DNA of 46,194 nucleotides from a virus. Below, piece after piece: positions 25,100 through 32,761 of this stretch (positions are counted from its first letter, which is position 1; each line of letters opens with the position of its first letter). Location: the IMG/VR virus record IMGVR_UViG_3300010392_000276, positions 1-46,194 of that record; one strand, written 5' to 3'. The notes below the pieces were generated by a model that saw only the letters and a list, made by a program, of their open reading frames with translations, did not search any database and had not been told where the DNA came from. A program made the position numbers and the translations under genes.

Positions 25100-25190
25100 T
25101 ACATTGGGGCTCTGGTGAGGCCCCATGCACCGCCAAAAATTTTACAAAAACCGCGTGGATGCGCCGCCCCCGCGGGCTAGCTCCGGCGCC
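25100..25190 (-). other. cos: cos site, lambda type
   Basis: On the minus strand, GGGCGGCGCATC (25169-25158) matches the lambda cohesive end GGGCGGCGACCT in its first eight bases. The flank CGCGGTTTTTGTAAAATTTTTGGCGG parallels the lambda left end in pieces (CGCGGGTTTTCG, then GAAAATTTTCCGG). It lies in the 187-bp gap directly upstream of terS, exactly where lambda has cos. If the cut is as in lambda, virion DNA carries 12-base 5' overhangs and starts near 25169. The GC-rich left flank holds nested palindromes (GGCGCC, GCTAGC, CCGCGG). Confidence 0.85.
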
Positions 25191-25220
25191 AGGGTCCCCG
25201 GTTTTTTGCACCAATATGGT

Positions 25221-25565
25221 TCACGCGGTCACCTTGAAGGCTGTCGGATCTGTGCTGAAACACCGGATTGCGGTTACAACCGCCGGCATCACTGCACCCT
25301 TAAAGGCGCTCACATCACCAGCATCCCAAGGCTTTGCAACAGGAGAACCTGAATCGAGTTCGGACACTGGTGCCTGGGTATATTCAACGCGGGCGGTACC
25401 GGCGCTTGGCTCAACGGAAACAAAAACCTCAGCAAGCCCGGCGGGGAGAATCAGCCAGTCTCCTGTGCCATCAACTGTTTCCGCGTGGTTGTAGTGCTGG
25501 CGGAAGTGTGCATTGTCTTGAAACGCTTTATCGGACTGGTCCGCGGATAGAGTGTTCACTGGCAT
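25221..25565 (-). CDS. Small structural protein before cos, 114 aa
   Basis: Beta-rich soluble protein with DWLILPAGLAEVFVSVEPSAGTARVEYTQ-like strands (given here in part), no signal or membrane segment. Starts six bases after the 613-aa surface protein. Size and strands resemble small phage head or fibre decoration proteins of the DUF-type that bind at the end of a receptor module; identity uncertain. Confidence 0.55.
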   Translation of the reverse strand: MPVNTLSADQSDKAFQDNAHFRQHYNHAETVDGTGDWLILPAGLAEVFVSVEPSAGTARVEYTQAPVSELDSGSPVAKPWDAGDVSAFKGAVMPAVVTAIRCFSTDPTAFKVTA

Positions 25566-25571
25566 GGCGCA

Positions 25572-27413
25572 TCACCTGAATAGTTTTCTGAAAAGTTCAA
25601 TGCCTTGGGAGGTGAACAGCGATCTGAACAAGCCAGCGCTGTCGCTTACGATTTCATCGACCACGTTCAGGGTGGCGCTTGACTCAACAGCTGGATTGCC
25701 GGCGGCGTCTTCACCGTTCAGAGTCATGGCATACTCACCGAGCGAGAGGGTCGGCAGCTGTTGGCTCCACGTACCACCGGAGGGTGTTGGGTTGTAGGTG
25801 CCAACACCGGACACAACCAGAGTCAGGCTGGTGGCATCCCCTGCACTACCAGAGACGATCGGGGCAGTGTCCAGGGTAGTCAGCGGATTGACGCTGATCA
25901 CCGGGCCAATGTCATCAACCACAGTCACGCTGAAGGCATCGTTGATGCTGCCATCGGCTGAAATCGCTGTGGCTGTCAGAGTGAACGGGGAGGCTGCAAT
26001 ATCGTCTTTGTTGACGTTCCCGCTCAAGACAGAGCCGGAGAACGAAAGGCCCGAATCCGTTGGAATGCCGGTCAGCGTGTAAGAGCTGGCGCCACTGAAG
26101 TAATCATCCAGATCGATGCTTACCGCGTCAGTTTCACCCAGGTTTAGATCCGAAAGCGTCACATCCTGAGTTGGAAGAACGGCCGCCCTGGTTGTGCGGG
26201 TGAAGGTGTCTGATACTCCACCAACTGTCAGAGTGGTATTGGTGGCCGTCTCGAACTCACTGCTGGCGGTGTTGCGAACTTTGATCTGGTAGCCAAGCTG
26301 AACATTTGTGCCGGTGCTGGTGAAAGCCCCAAAGCCTGCGCCAGCATCAACCGCGTATTCCCCGCCGGTCACGGAAACCGCTACATCTTCGCCCGCATCC
26401 ACCCCAGCCACGGTGATGGTGTTTGACTCAGCAACTGATTCAGGCTCAACGCCAGTCTGATCTGTAAAGCTGAACGCATCCGGGGTCAGGTCTGCTGGGG
26501 CTTTCGTGGTCGATGTGAATGTGTCACTCACACCGCCGATGGTGAGCACTGTGTTCGTTGCAGTGCTATTGCTGGCGCTTGAGGTGTGCCGAACCTTGAC
26601 CTGATCATTCAGCCCAACTGTGCCACTGCTGCTGGTGAATGCACCATAGCCAGATCCGCTATCAACTGCGTATTCACCACCGGTCACGCTGATGGCAATC
26701 GACTCTCCCGCGTCCACGCCAGTCACAGTGATAGCGTTCGATTCAACGGTAGCGCCTAAATCAACGCCGGTCTGATCGGTGAACGTGAATGCTGCGGGGG
26801 TTGTGTCGGCTGGTTCTTCAACGGTGATTGTGGCGTTAATGGTATCGGTGGTGCCGTCATCAAACAGCACTTCGATTTCAACTGCATCATCGCCAGTGAA
26901 GCCTTCATCTGGGGTATAGATATCAGCAACGTCATTGCCCCAGATATCATCCGCCTCAGCCGTGGCAGCATCCAGGGTGCCGTTGCTGGGGCCGTTAACA
27001 ATGCGGTGATAAGTGCCGGCAGTAATCAGCACCGGACTGGAGAACAGACTGTTACTGTCAACCGAGCCCACCGGGGAGGTGTACGGGTGGGTCTGCGTGT
27101 AATCAATGCTTTTGGTGGCCGACTCCGTAGCTCCGGACACCGAAAGCGTATAACTGCCGGTTGCCAGGTTGCCGGGAAAATCAACCGTAACGCTTGTGCC
27201 AATTACCTGAGATTGAATCGCGCAGGTTTCACCGGCCAGGGTAACAGCAGTGATTTCCTCGCCGAAATTGGTCAGCGGAATTGTGACTGACTGCTGATAC
27301 TGGTTGACCGCATCATCGGTATCGACTGTGCCAATGGCAGGGGCGCCAACGAACGGGCCAATGTAGCCCGTTTGCAGATCGCTGCCATTGATGCCACCAG
27401 TGATCAGATCCAT
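25572..27413 (-). CDS. Surface/fibre protein with tandem Ig/cadherin-like repeats, 613 aa
   Basis: Beta-sandwich repeat protein. Two near-identical repeats with a 105-residue period occupy about 203-305 and 308-409 (each begins TP-A-F-F-TDQTGV and ends GGVSDTFT-TT). A cadherin-like domain (DLDDYFSGASSYTLTG, VLSGN) and an Ig-like domain with AGNPAVESSATLNV follow. The last 25 residues (GLFRSLFTSQGIELFRKLFR) are an amphipathic basic helix of unknown role. Likely a host-surface adhesin. One-base overlap with the upstream gene. Confidence 0.7.
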   Translation of the reverse strand: MDLITGGINGSDLQTGYIGPFVGAPAIGTVDTDDAVNQYQQSVTIPLTNFGEEITAVTLAGETCAIQSQVIGTSVTVDFPGNLATGSYTLSVSGATESATKSIDYTQTHPYTSPVGSVDSNSLFSSPVLITAGTYHRIVNGPSNGTLDAATAEADDIWGNDVADIYTPDEGFTGDDAVEIEVLFDDGTTDTINATITVEEPADTTPAAFTFTDQTGVDLGATVESNAITVTGVDAGESIAISVTGGEYAVDSGSGYGAFTSSSGTVGLNDQVKVRHTSSASNSTATNTVLTIGGVSDTFTSTTKAPADLTPDAFSFTDQTGVEPESVAESNTITVAGVDAGEDVAVSVTGGEYAVDAGAGFGAFTSTGTNVQLGYQIKVRNTASSEFETATNTTLTVGGVSDTFTRTTRAAVLPTQDVTLSDLNLGETDAVSIDLDDYFSGASSYTLTGIPTDSGLSFSGSVLSGNVNKDDIAASPFTLTATAISADGSINDAFSVTVVDDIGPVISVNPLTTLDTAPIVSGSAGDATSLTLVVSGVGTYNPTPSGGTWSQQLPTLSLGEYAMTLNGEDAAGNPAVESSATLNVVDEIVSDSAGLFRSLFTSQGIELFRKLFR

Positions 27414-28573
27414 TACGCGATATCCTCAACCGTCAGATCAACGTTCAGGCCTTCATTCAGAGCCGGGTTGAAATAGGAGAAATGAACCGTATCCCCAACG
27501 CTAACACCAGCAGATTCCAGATTGATCGCTGCGGTCTGTGAACTGCCGTTCAAGCTTCCGGTGGTGGTGCTGTAATGCACCGTTGATTCCGGATCGGAGG
27601 ATGCACGAACGGCAATCTTAAGATTGGTGGCGCTGGGCGTCAGATCGCCAGCCTTGTCCCTGATGGTTTGCGCGGAAATGCCCTCGACTACTGCGGCATC
27701 TGTGGTTGCCTCCACCAATGTCGGGCTGGCCTGAACATTAGGGGTTCCTTCGTCATCCTCAGCAACTATGTAATAGTCATAGGCTGTTCCAGCGGAGCCG
27801 GTCGAGAAGGTAAAGCTATTTGCCACGCCTGCGGCGACCGTGACCGACTTCACCTCGGGGGCAGCAGAATCTGATGCGTCCGTCCCTGAAACCACTTGAG
27901 CGCTGTCTGGTGCGGTGGCGCCATTGGCAAGTCGGATGCCGTAGACAGTGCCTGCCTCATTGGCGGTGAAACCGATGGTGTGGCCGCTTTCGGTTGTGTT
28001 GGTTACAGCTGGAGCGCTATCCCACGTTGGTGGTGTGATATCAGCAGCTGAACCATAAGAAAGCCAGCCAGCGTTTTGATACGCAGAGCCAGAAGAACCG
28101 TCCCCTTGGCGGTGCTCAATAACCAAATTGCCAGAACCGTCAAATGTGGTGTTGAAAACCAGCACTTCGGTTTTGTTTACATTAGAGTCCTGGGTTTGCG
28201 AAGTTCCGCCATTGACTCGAACTTCCGTTAAGCGCCCAAAGCCGGCAGAGCAAAAACTGTAATACGTAACAGCGGCATTCGGCGTGCCGCCTGTGATCGT
28301 GTAGCTGGCCCATTCAGTTGAGCTGTTTTTATAATGGCCCCACCGCGCAATAGGCAACTCATCAACCCAGGCAGCATCAGCCGTTGGCAAAGAGTTAACA
28401 TCAACCGCAATCTCTATTGCGCCAGCAACGTTGGCAGCAGTTAATGAAAGCCCGCTGGAGGATCCGGCTGCGGTGTTCAATCCAAGTGATGAAGAACCAG
28501 TCTGAACGTTATTCCAGGTTTTATTTGTATTTGCTGGCGCCGAGCCTTGGAATGCAAGAAACACATCTGTCAT
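27413..28573 (-). CDS. Surface/fibre protein with Fn3-like domains, 386 aa
   Basis: Ser/Thr/Ala-rich beta protein. The N-terminal 170 residues look like one jelly-roll-type domain; residues about 180-295 resemble a fibronectin-III/Ig domain (TPPTWDSAPAVTNTT ... YDYYIVAEDDEGTPN), and about 300-385 another. Overlaps both neighbours by four and one bases, so it is made with the lyase-like and repeat proteins as one module. Confidence 0.65.
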   Translation of the reverse strand: MTDVFLAFQGSAPANTNKTWNNVQTGSSSLGLNTAAGSSSGLSLTAANVAGAIEIAVDVNSLPTADAAWVDELPIARWGHYKNSSTEWASYTITGGTPNAAVTYYSFCSAGFGRLTEVRVNGGTSQTQDSNVNKTEVLVFNTTFDGSGNLVIEHRQGDGSSGSAYQNAGWLSYGSAADITPPTWDSAPAVTNTTESGHTIGFTANEAGTVYGIRLANGATAPDSAQVVSGTDASDSAAPEVKSVTVAAGVANSFTFSTGSAGTAYDYYIVAEDDEGTPNVQASPTLVEATTDAAVVEGISAQTIRDKAGDLTPSATNLKIAVRASSDPESTVHYSTTTGSLNGSSQTAAINLESAGVSVGDTVHFSYFNPALNEGLNVDLTVEDIA

Positions 28574-29733
28574 AACTTATCCTCGGGCAAGCTGCTCCTG
28601 ATTAATACTTCATCGATCGCATACCACTCTTCACGGCGATCAGAATCTGGATAGGCGTGAAAGTAATCGTTGCCACCAATTGCCACGATGTTGAAGCCAA
28701 TACCACCAGGGCTGTCAGAGCCCATCCACGGGACTTGATTGCTCTGAACCACGATATCGTCATCAATCCACTGGCGAACGACGCCATCCCGGACACCTGG
28801 TGCGGAATTCATCTTTGCGTAGAACTCGACTTTGCGCCATGAATCACCATAAACCTCGTCATGCTCAACGATCCCAGCCAGCGGAAGGCCGGTCTGGAGG
28901 TTGAGCAGCGTGTCAATGGTGTTGTCATTCGTGCCATCGCCATTCAGGTCCCGAATGTTGTTGTCGAAGTTGAAAGTAAACTCCATTAGGTTTTGGTTGA
29001 TCGAGGAACGGGCAAAGCCAAGGGGGGCTGGATTAGCCATGCCATAATTGGTGGCGATTGGATGGCCACGAAGCGCGGTAAAGTTTCTGACCCCACCAGA
29101 AGTCTTTTCGTAGTCCCAGAACCATACTGGCCCGTTGTTTTTAGAGCTGCCAAAGCCGAAGATATCCCCTTCCCCATCCCAGCGGGACAGCCTGAAAAGC
29201 TTGCTTTGGCCTGTGAGCCCGCTCGGCGTCCAGTTCGGGCCGAAGCGAATCCATATCCGAACAAAAACCTCTGTTAACTCTTGCCCTGGGAAATACTTGG
29301 CTAAAATGCTGTCTGAATTCCACTGCCCATTTGCAACACCGGCAGTCGAATCTCTCCATGAGACATAGGATTTTCCGGTGCCGCTGCGCGTCTTGTCAGA
29401 ATTTGAGGCAAGGATTTCAATGGCTTCGTGGCGGTCAGGGTGTCCGGTGGAGGGTGCCCAGACTGGATCTTGTCGAACTGCATACCAGCCCTCTGGTACT
29501 GTATGAGTTCCAGCTATCTGAACCCTATCCGGGCCGGCGCCATTCACCGGAAACGCACCAGTGTTGTTTTCCGCTAATCCGCTATGCCAGTCAGGTTGAT
29601 CATCAAAAGTATCGTGAAATAGAACATCAGGATCTGCCTGTGATGCCACCGGCAACCGAGTAAGGCCAACGGCACCAACATTCCGCTCTCCGGCATTTGC
29701 AGCCTGGTTGTTGTACGCGCCGTTATTGGGCAT
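28570..29733 (-). CDS. Glycan-binding or polysaccharide-lyase-like protein, 387 aa
   Basis: Opens with a short low-complexity anchor (residues 1-35). FHDTFDDQPDW and a closing EEWYAIDEVLIRSSLP then frame a concanavalin-like jelly roll, the layout of polysaccharide lyase family 14-like and related tail depolymerases (KSYVSWRDS, VFVRIWIRFGPNW, GNDYFHAYPDSD). An Asp-rich DLNGDGTNDNTIDTLL could bind calcium. It could degrade or bind host glycans. I cannot confirm catalysis from sequence. Confidence 0.6.
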   Translation of the reverse strand: MPNNGAYNNQAANAGERNVGAVGLTRLPVASQADPDVLFHDTFDDQPDWHSGLAENNTGAFPVNGAGPDRVQIAGTHTVPEGWYAVRQDPVWAPSTGHPDRHEAIEILASNSDKTRSGTGKSYVSWRDSTAGVANGQWNSDSILAKYFPGQELTEVFVRIWIRFGPNWTPSGLTGQSKLFRLSRWDGEGDIFGFGSSKNNGPVWFWDYEKTSGGVRNFTALRGHPIATNYGMANPAPLGFARSSINQNLMEFTFNFDNNIRDLNGDGTNDNTIDTLLNLQTGLPLAGIVEHDEVYGDSWRKVEFYAKMNSAPGVRDGVVRQWIDDDIVVQSNQVPWMGSDSPGGIGFNIVAIGGNDYFHAYPDSDRREEWYAIDEVLIRSSLPEDKL

Positions 29734-29986
29734 TACTCAAAACCTCGTTTACGGCATCCACCAAGCCATGCTGGCGGATCCTGCATTCATGAAAGAGGCC
29801 ACCCCACTCGCGCATGGTCAGAACAACATCCTGGCCGGTGCCGTCAGTCAGTGGCGGTAGCTGGTCTGGAACTTTGGTCAGCAGGCTTTGCGGGATCTTT
29901 ACCTGCGGCGAGATCGTTGAGCAGCCTGAAAGACTCGCTATCAGTAGGAACGCACACGTTACGGAAAACAGGCGTTTGGATTTCAC
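29723..29986 (-). CDS. Rz1: Rz1-like outer-membrane spanin lipoprotein, 87 aa
   Basis: N-terminal lipoprotein signal with lipobox L19-S-G-C22, then a proline-rich short periplasmic domain (SPQVKIPQSLL, DQLPPLTDG). It starts inside the Rz gene in another frame and extends past its end, the classical Rz/Rz1 arrangement. It pairs with the inner-membrane spanin to fuse membranes at lysis. Slightly longer than lambda Rz1 (60 aa). Confidence 0.88.
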   Translation of the reverse strand: MKSKRLFSVTCAFLLIASLSGCSTISPQVKIPQSLLTKVPDQLPPLTDGTGQDVVLTMREWGGLFHECRIRQHGLVDAVNEVLSNAQ

Positions 29987-30224
29987 GGATCACCCCTCGG
30001 TCGATAACCCTTTCATTGGCCCTCAACCCTTTTAACTGGCCCTCAACGGTGGTGACGATTCCGCCAAGGTCTTCGCGTAATTTGTCCGCCAGAACCTGCT
30101 GAGCCTTCATGGCGGCGAGATCCTTGGAATCCTCAAACTTACCCTTGACCAACCAGCCCGCACCAAAGGCAGCGGATACTGCCACGGTGCCGGCAATGAG
30201 TTTTGCTTTGAGGCCGAAGATCAT
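29844..30224 (-). CDS. Rz: Rz-like inner-membrane spanin, 126 aa
   Basis: One N-terminal membrane helix (LIAGTVAVSAAFGAGWLVKG) followed by a periplasmic coiled-coil (SKDLAAMKAQQVLADKLRED), as in i-spanins. The 3' 143 bases overlap the lipoprotein gene in a different frame. Start overlaps the holin stop by one base. Pro/Ala-rich end. Confidence 0.85.
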   Translation of the reverse strand: MIFGLKAKLIAGTVAVSAAFGAGWLVKGKFEDSKDLAAMKAQQVLADKLREDLGGIVTTVEGQLKGLRANERVIDRGVIREIQTPVFRNVCVPTDSESFRLLNDLAAGKDPAKPADQSSRPATATD

Positions 30225-30433
30225 CAGGAATCGTCGTTTGATCGGTTGCGGAAGAACGCGGTGACGGTGGCAAGAATGCCAATCACTGCCGTAATAACGG
30301 TTGCGCCAGCGGTGCCAATCTGCGTTATCACTTCAGGCTCAGTCACTCTCAGCACAACAATGGTGATGATGACCGGAGCCCAGATCAGAAGCAGGCGGCG
30401 GAAAACGCGGTGGCGGTGAAGGAAATCAGGCAT
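30224..30433 (-). CDS. Holin candidate, two membrane segments, 69 aa
   Basis: Basic N-terminus, then two hydrophobic helices (about 13-29, LLLIWAPVIITIVVLRV, and 38-58, IGTAGATVITAVIGILATVTA) with a short loop and a charged tail. This is class II holin topology, in the usual place between endolysin and spanins. It could form the membrane holes that release the endolysin; the 96-aa neighbour is an alternative holin or antiholin. Confidence 0.7.
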   Translation of the reverse strand: MPDFLHRHRVFRRLLLIWAPVIITIVVLRVTEPEVITQIGTAGATVITAVIGILATVTAFFRNRSNDDS

Positions 30434-30435
30434 GG

Positions 30436-30726
30436 CTACTTGTCCCGCGCCTTTTCCAGAGCATCAATCCGAGAGTGAAGCATCTTGTCCCGGAGCAGCT
30501 GGGTTTCTTTGGCACTCTCGGCTTCGCGCTTGGTCTGGTACTTGTCGAAGCGCTCATCCATGGCGGCTATGGTGTGCTCAATGTTCTGAATACGGTTGAG
30601 AACCACGCCCATAGTGCCGGTAAGATCGGTGATTCCCTTACCCACCCAGATAATGGCGGCCAAGATCAGTGCTGCGATCAGGCTTTGTCCGTGTCTTTCC
30701 CAAGTCGTTGCTGCGTCTTTAGTCAT
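30436..30726 (-). CDS. Membrane protein with coiled coil in lysis cassette, 96 aa
   Basis: One membrane helix (about 17-33, IAALILAAIIWVGKGI) followed by a long charged coiled coil (RIQNIEHTIAAMDERFDKYQ). Lies between endolysin and the holin candidate with a GAAGGTCCGAT ribosome site. May be a second holin, an antiholin or a pinholin-like regulator. Confidence 0.65.
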   Translation of the reverse strand: MTKDAATTWERHGQSLIAALILAAIIWVGKGITDLTGTMGVVLNRIQNIEHTIAAMDERFDKYQTKREAESAKETQLLRDKMLHSRIDALEKARDK

Positions 30727-30735
30727 ATCGGACCT

Positions 30736-31197
30736 TCAATCAACCAACGCCAGCCGCTTGTAATTCTTGATCGCTTCTTCCGGTTTCCCGGCGCCGAGGT
30801 GGGTGTTGTAGTGCGCCTTCCAGTAGTCCGCCAGCCCATCCACATCAATGGCAGAAGGCAGGCGCTCCGGGACTCGCAGGTAATGAACCCGAGCCATGGC
30901 ACACGCATAGTAAAGATTGCCCGGGAGCTGCTGAGATAGCCGGCCAAAGTGCTTCACGCTGGAAGCCAAGTCAGGCTTGAAACTCAGAAAGTTGTCCCAG
31001 ATATCGTCATGTGTCCGCGGCTCCATCTGGAAGATGCCCAGAGCTGGCCCACCCACCTGATGAACGTACTTGCCACACAGGGATTCAGTGGCGGCCGTCA
31101 GCATGAGCAGTTCTTCAGCGGCTTCGGAATACAAGCCCAGACGATTGAGAACAGGCCGGATGATGTACTCACGCAGTTGTCCTGGGTGAATGCTCAT
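30736..31197 (-). CDS. Endolysin, lysozyme/transglycosylase-like, 153 aa
   Basis: Lytic glycosidase fold: ATESLCGK with probable catalytic Glu38, then GGPALGIFQMEP (49-60), the G-x-(F/Y)-Q-x-x motif of SLT/lysozyme-like transglycosylases, then VHYLRVPE. It is first in the lysis cassette with a TCGGAGGTCGCC ribosome site and lacks a signal peptide, so needs a holin. Confidence 0.82.
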   Translation of the reverse strand: MSIHPGQLREYIIRPVLNRLGLYSEAAEELLMLTAATESLCGKYVHQVGGPALGIFQMEPRTHDDIWDNFLSFKPDLASSVKHFGRLSQQLPGNLYYACAMARVHYLRVPERLPSAIDVDGLADYWKAHYNTHLGAGKPEEAIKNYKRLALVD

Positions 31198-31213
31198 GGC
31201 GACCTCCGAGAAT

Positions 31214-31237
31214 AAAAAGCCCTCCGGGACGGGAGGG
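31214..31237 (-). terminator. Intrinsic terminator upstream of the lysis genes (second)
   Basis: Minus strand CCCTCC-CGTCCC-GGAGGG (31237-31220), then C and five T. With the terminator at 31267-31299 it blocks unmodified polymerase before the late genes, the arrangement needed for Q-dependent late expression. A further 5-bp GC hairpin without T-run lies at 31241-31255. Confidence 0.88.
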
Positions 31238-31266
31238 AAACGCGCTGGGGGCGCGGAGTAGGCAAT

Positions 31267-31299
31267 AAAAAACCCGCGAACCGGGAAGGCTGCGGGTTT
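31267..31299 (-). terminator. Intrinsic terminator upstream of the lysis genes (first)
   Basis: Minus strand AAACCCGC ... GCGGGTTT stem (31299-31270), a 14-base loop, and a T-run of six reading to 31267. Lies about 60-90 bases downstream of the early operon end. It is tR'-like: early transcripts end here unless antiterminated. Confidence 0.9.
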
Positions 31300-31327
31300 C
31301 TGGGGATAGTCGTGGATTCTGGGGATA
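31298..31327 (-). repeat. 11-bp direct repeats before the late terminators, candidate qut/late promoter region
   Basis: On the minus strand TATCCCCAGAA occurs at 31327-31317 and 31308-31298, 19 bases apart, ending at the first terminator. The preceding bases include a possible weak sigma-70 promoter (TTGCGC, 17-base spacer, TTCAAT). By lambda logic this short gap after Q must hold pR' and the Q utilisation site. Role inferred. Confidence 0.5.
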
Positions 31328-31357
31328 TTGAATCACTTTTTTCGCAAAGGCGCAACC

Positions 31358-31963
31358 CTATGCTAAAAAATCAATCGCTGTGCTTACTCCCATGCTCCAT
31401 GGCTTATCTTCTCGGCATTTTATGCCATGCACCAGATCCTTGATTCTCTGCTCTATGGTTTCCGGGAATAGGCTGGCATCAACATGCTTTCCAATTTCCC
31501 CGGTCTTAACATCTTCGATGAATTCCGAAATCTCATCTGTGAGCGTGAACCATTCACCATGCTGCCTATCCTTGGCGAACTTCTCATGAAGTGCAGTTTC
31601 GATCTTTGGAGAGCCAAACACCACAGCAAACAGTTTGATCGGTGCCGGGCTGCTGTTCCGTAAGCTGCTCATTCTTTGCTTGAGCCTGGTGGTTACTCCA
31701 ATCTTTACTATTCTGTGCTGACGGCTTCCAACGAGATATGTCCAGGCCTGCCCATACTGCAGTGTAATGTCTCGCTTCATGTGGTCGGCGGGCGTCAGCG
31801 CCAGTTGATCAGCGAAGAAATTCAGGGCTGCGTCTATATGCCTCTCGCACAGCAGCGAACCTGGCGCTGGCTTTTCGTGGCAGTGGTTGGCATCACAGAT
31901 TTTCGGATAGTCTTTGGTGTTCAGTAGCCGGCTGAATGGTTCAATCAGTTCAACTCGTTGCAT
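31358..31963 (-). CDS. GIY-YIG-like (T5orf172/Mug113) protein, 201 aa
   Basis: N-terminal cysteine/histidine cluster (C23...C28...C39..H42) may bind zinc. The GIY-YIG core is YLVG at 76-79, VKIGVT at 86-91, Arg93 and Arg97, Glu122 in ETALHEKF and GEWF at 136-139, the T5orf172/Mug113 pattern. Members are putative nucleases of unknown role in phages. It follows Q and ends the early operon before the terminators. A second relative lies at 43371-43847. Confidence 0.75.
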   Translation of the reverse strand: MQRVELIEPFSRLLNTKDYPKICDANHCHEKPAPGSLLCERHIDAALNFFADQLALTPADHMKRDITLQYGQAWTYLVGSRQHRIVKIGVTTRLKQRMSSLRNSSPAPIKLFAVVFGSPKIETALHEKFAKDRQHGEWFTLTDEISEFIEDVKTGEIGKHVDASLFPETIEQRIKDLVHGIKCREDKPWSMGVSTAIDFLA

Positions 31964-31970
31964 GGTTGCC

Positions 31971-32516
31971 TCACGAAGCCTTTCTTGAAATTGCCATAAG
32001 TGCAGAGGTTTCTGCCTGCTCCACCATGTTCATGATCCGATCGTAGTCGCGTGAAAGGTTCTTTGAGCGCCATGTGGATTCGGGAATATCGCACGCCTTT
32101 GCTCGAGCATTTGCAGATGGCAATTTTGTCCCGGTTCCATTGCAGCCGCCACACTCAACAAAGCGGTTGCCAGTCTTGGTTTCACCCCTGCCCTTGCACC
32201 ACCGGCATTTCTTCGGACTCACAAAGTCCTGAATCATGAAAGCCGCCAGCGCGGAACGTGATTGAGGTTCTATGGCCGCCAGCTGTTCACTGGTTGCAGC
32301 CATCAGCTCATCCAGCTCACCTACGGCCGTGATCGCGCTTCGAACGTCATCGCAATACTTCGCCATGACCAGGTGGTAATCCAGTGAGGAAAGCCCGGAG
32401 CAGGCAGCCGCCACATCCATCTTGTCCAGATCTGCCTTACCCCCGAATATCAGCCCGGGCCGCAAGCCGTGACAGGCCATTTTTGCCATAAGATACGCGC
32501 CTCGATTAGAACTCAT
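31971..32516 (-). CDS. Q-like late antitermination protein, 181 aa
   Basis: Helical protein with a zinc finger C104-x2-C107-KGRG...C122-x2-C125-NGTG and a C-terminal HTH-like segment (ANARAKACDIPESTWRSKNL), the layout of lambdoid antiterminators (Antiterm/Q families). It lies last but one in the early operon, just before tandem terminators and the lysis genes. Expected to load on RNA polymerase at the late promoter. Coupled by ATGA to the upstream gene. Confidence 0.85.
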   Translation of the reverse strand: MSSNRGAYLMAKMACHGLRPGLIFGGKADLDKMDVAAACSGLSSLDYHLVMAKYCDDVRSAITAVGELDELMAATSEQLAAIEPQSRSALAAFMIQDFVSPKKCRWCKGRGETKTGNRFVECGGCNGTGTKLPSANARAKACDIPESTWRSKNLSRDYDRIMNMVEQAETSALMAISRKAS

Positions 32517-32761
32517 GCCTTTCCCCCTCGCCTATCATTCACCCAATCAGCCCGCCAGCCTGTAAACCTGTGATCTTTCGTTTCCATGCGGTACTGCCTG
32601 GCCGCATTCTGTTTGATCGTTTCGTACAGTACAGGCGGGTATTTCCTCGAAAGCTCAATCAGTGCAGCCTTGTAGGCTTCCCGGTCCTCTGTATAGGCCA
32701 GATCCACCAGCTTATTGGCCTCGATGTGCTCTGGACGCACGGTCAGCCCCAACTTCGTCAA
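32513..32761 (-). CDS. Hypothetical protein, 82 aa
   Basis: Helical protein with a Tyr/Arg-rich C-terminus (QYRMETKDHRFTGWRADWVNDRR), reminiscent of small phage proteins upstream of Q. The start is unclear: TTG at 32761 overlaps the previous gene by 50 bases; GTG at 32740 is an alternative. Its stop overlaps the Q start (ATGA). Function unknown. Confidence 0.6.
   Translation of the reverse strand: MTKLGLTVRPEHIEANKLVDLAYTEDREAYKAALIELSRKYPPVLYETIKQNAARQYRMETKDHRFTGWRADWVNDRRGGKA

Noticed and set aside
25085-25110. Similarity of GTTTTAACTGGCGTTACATT (upstream of terS) to the stretch at 45821-45841
   Set aside because: The match has indels and the second copy is in an unrelated setting; too weak to call a shared regulatory site by eye.
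32712-32761. Frameshift or gene fusion between the DUF5664 gene and the 82-aa gene
   Set aside because: Both have separate complete frames and the 50-base overlap is explained by an uncertain TTG/GTG start.
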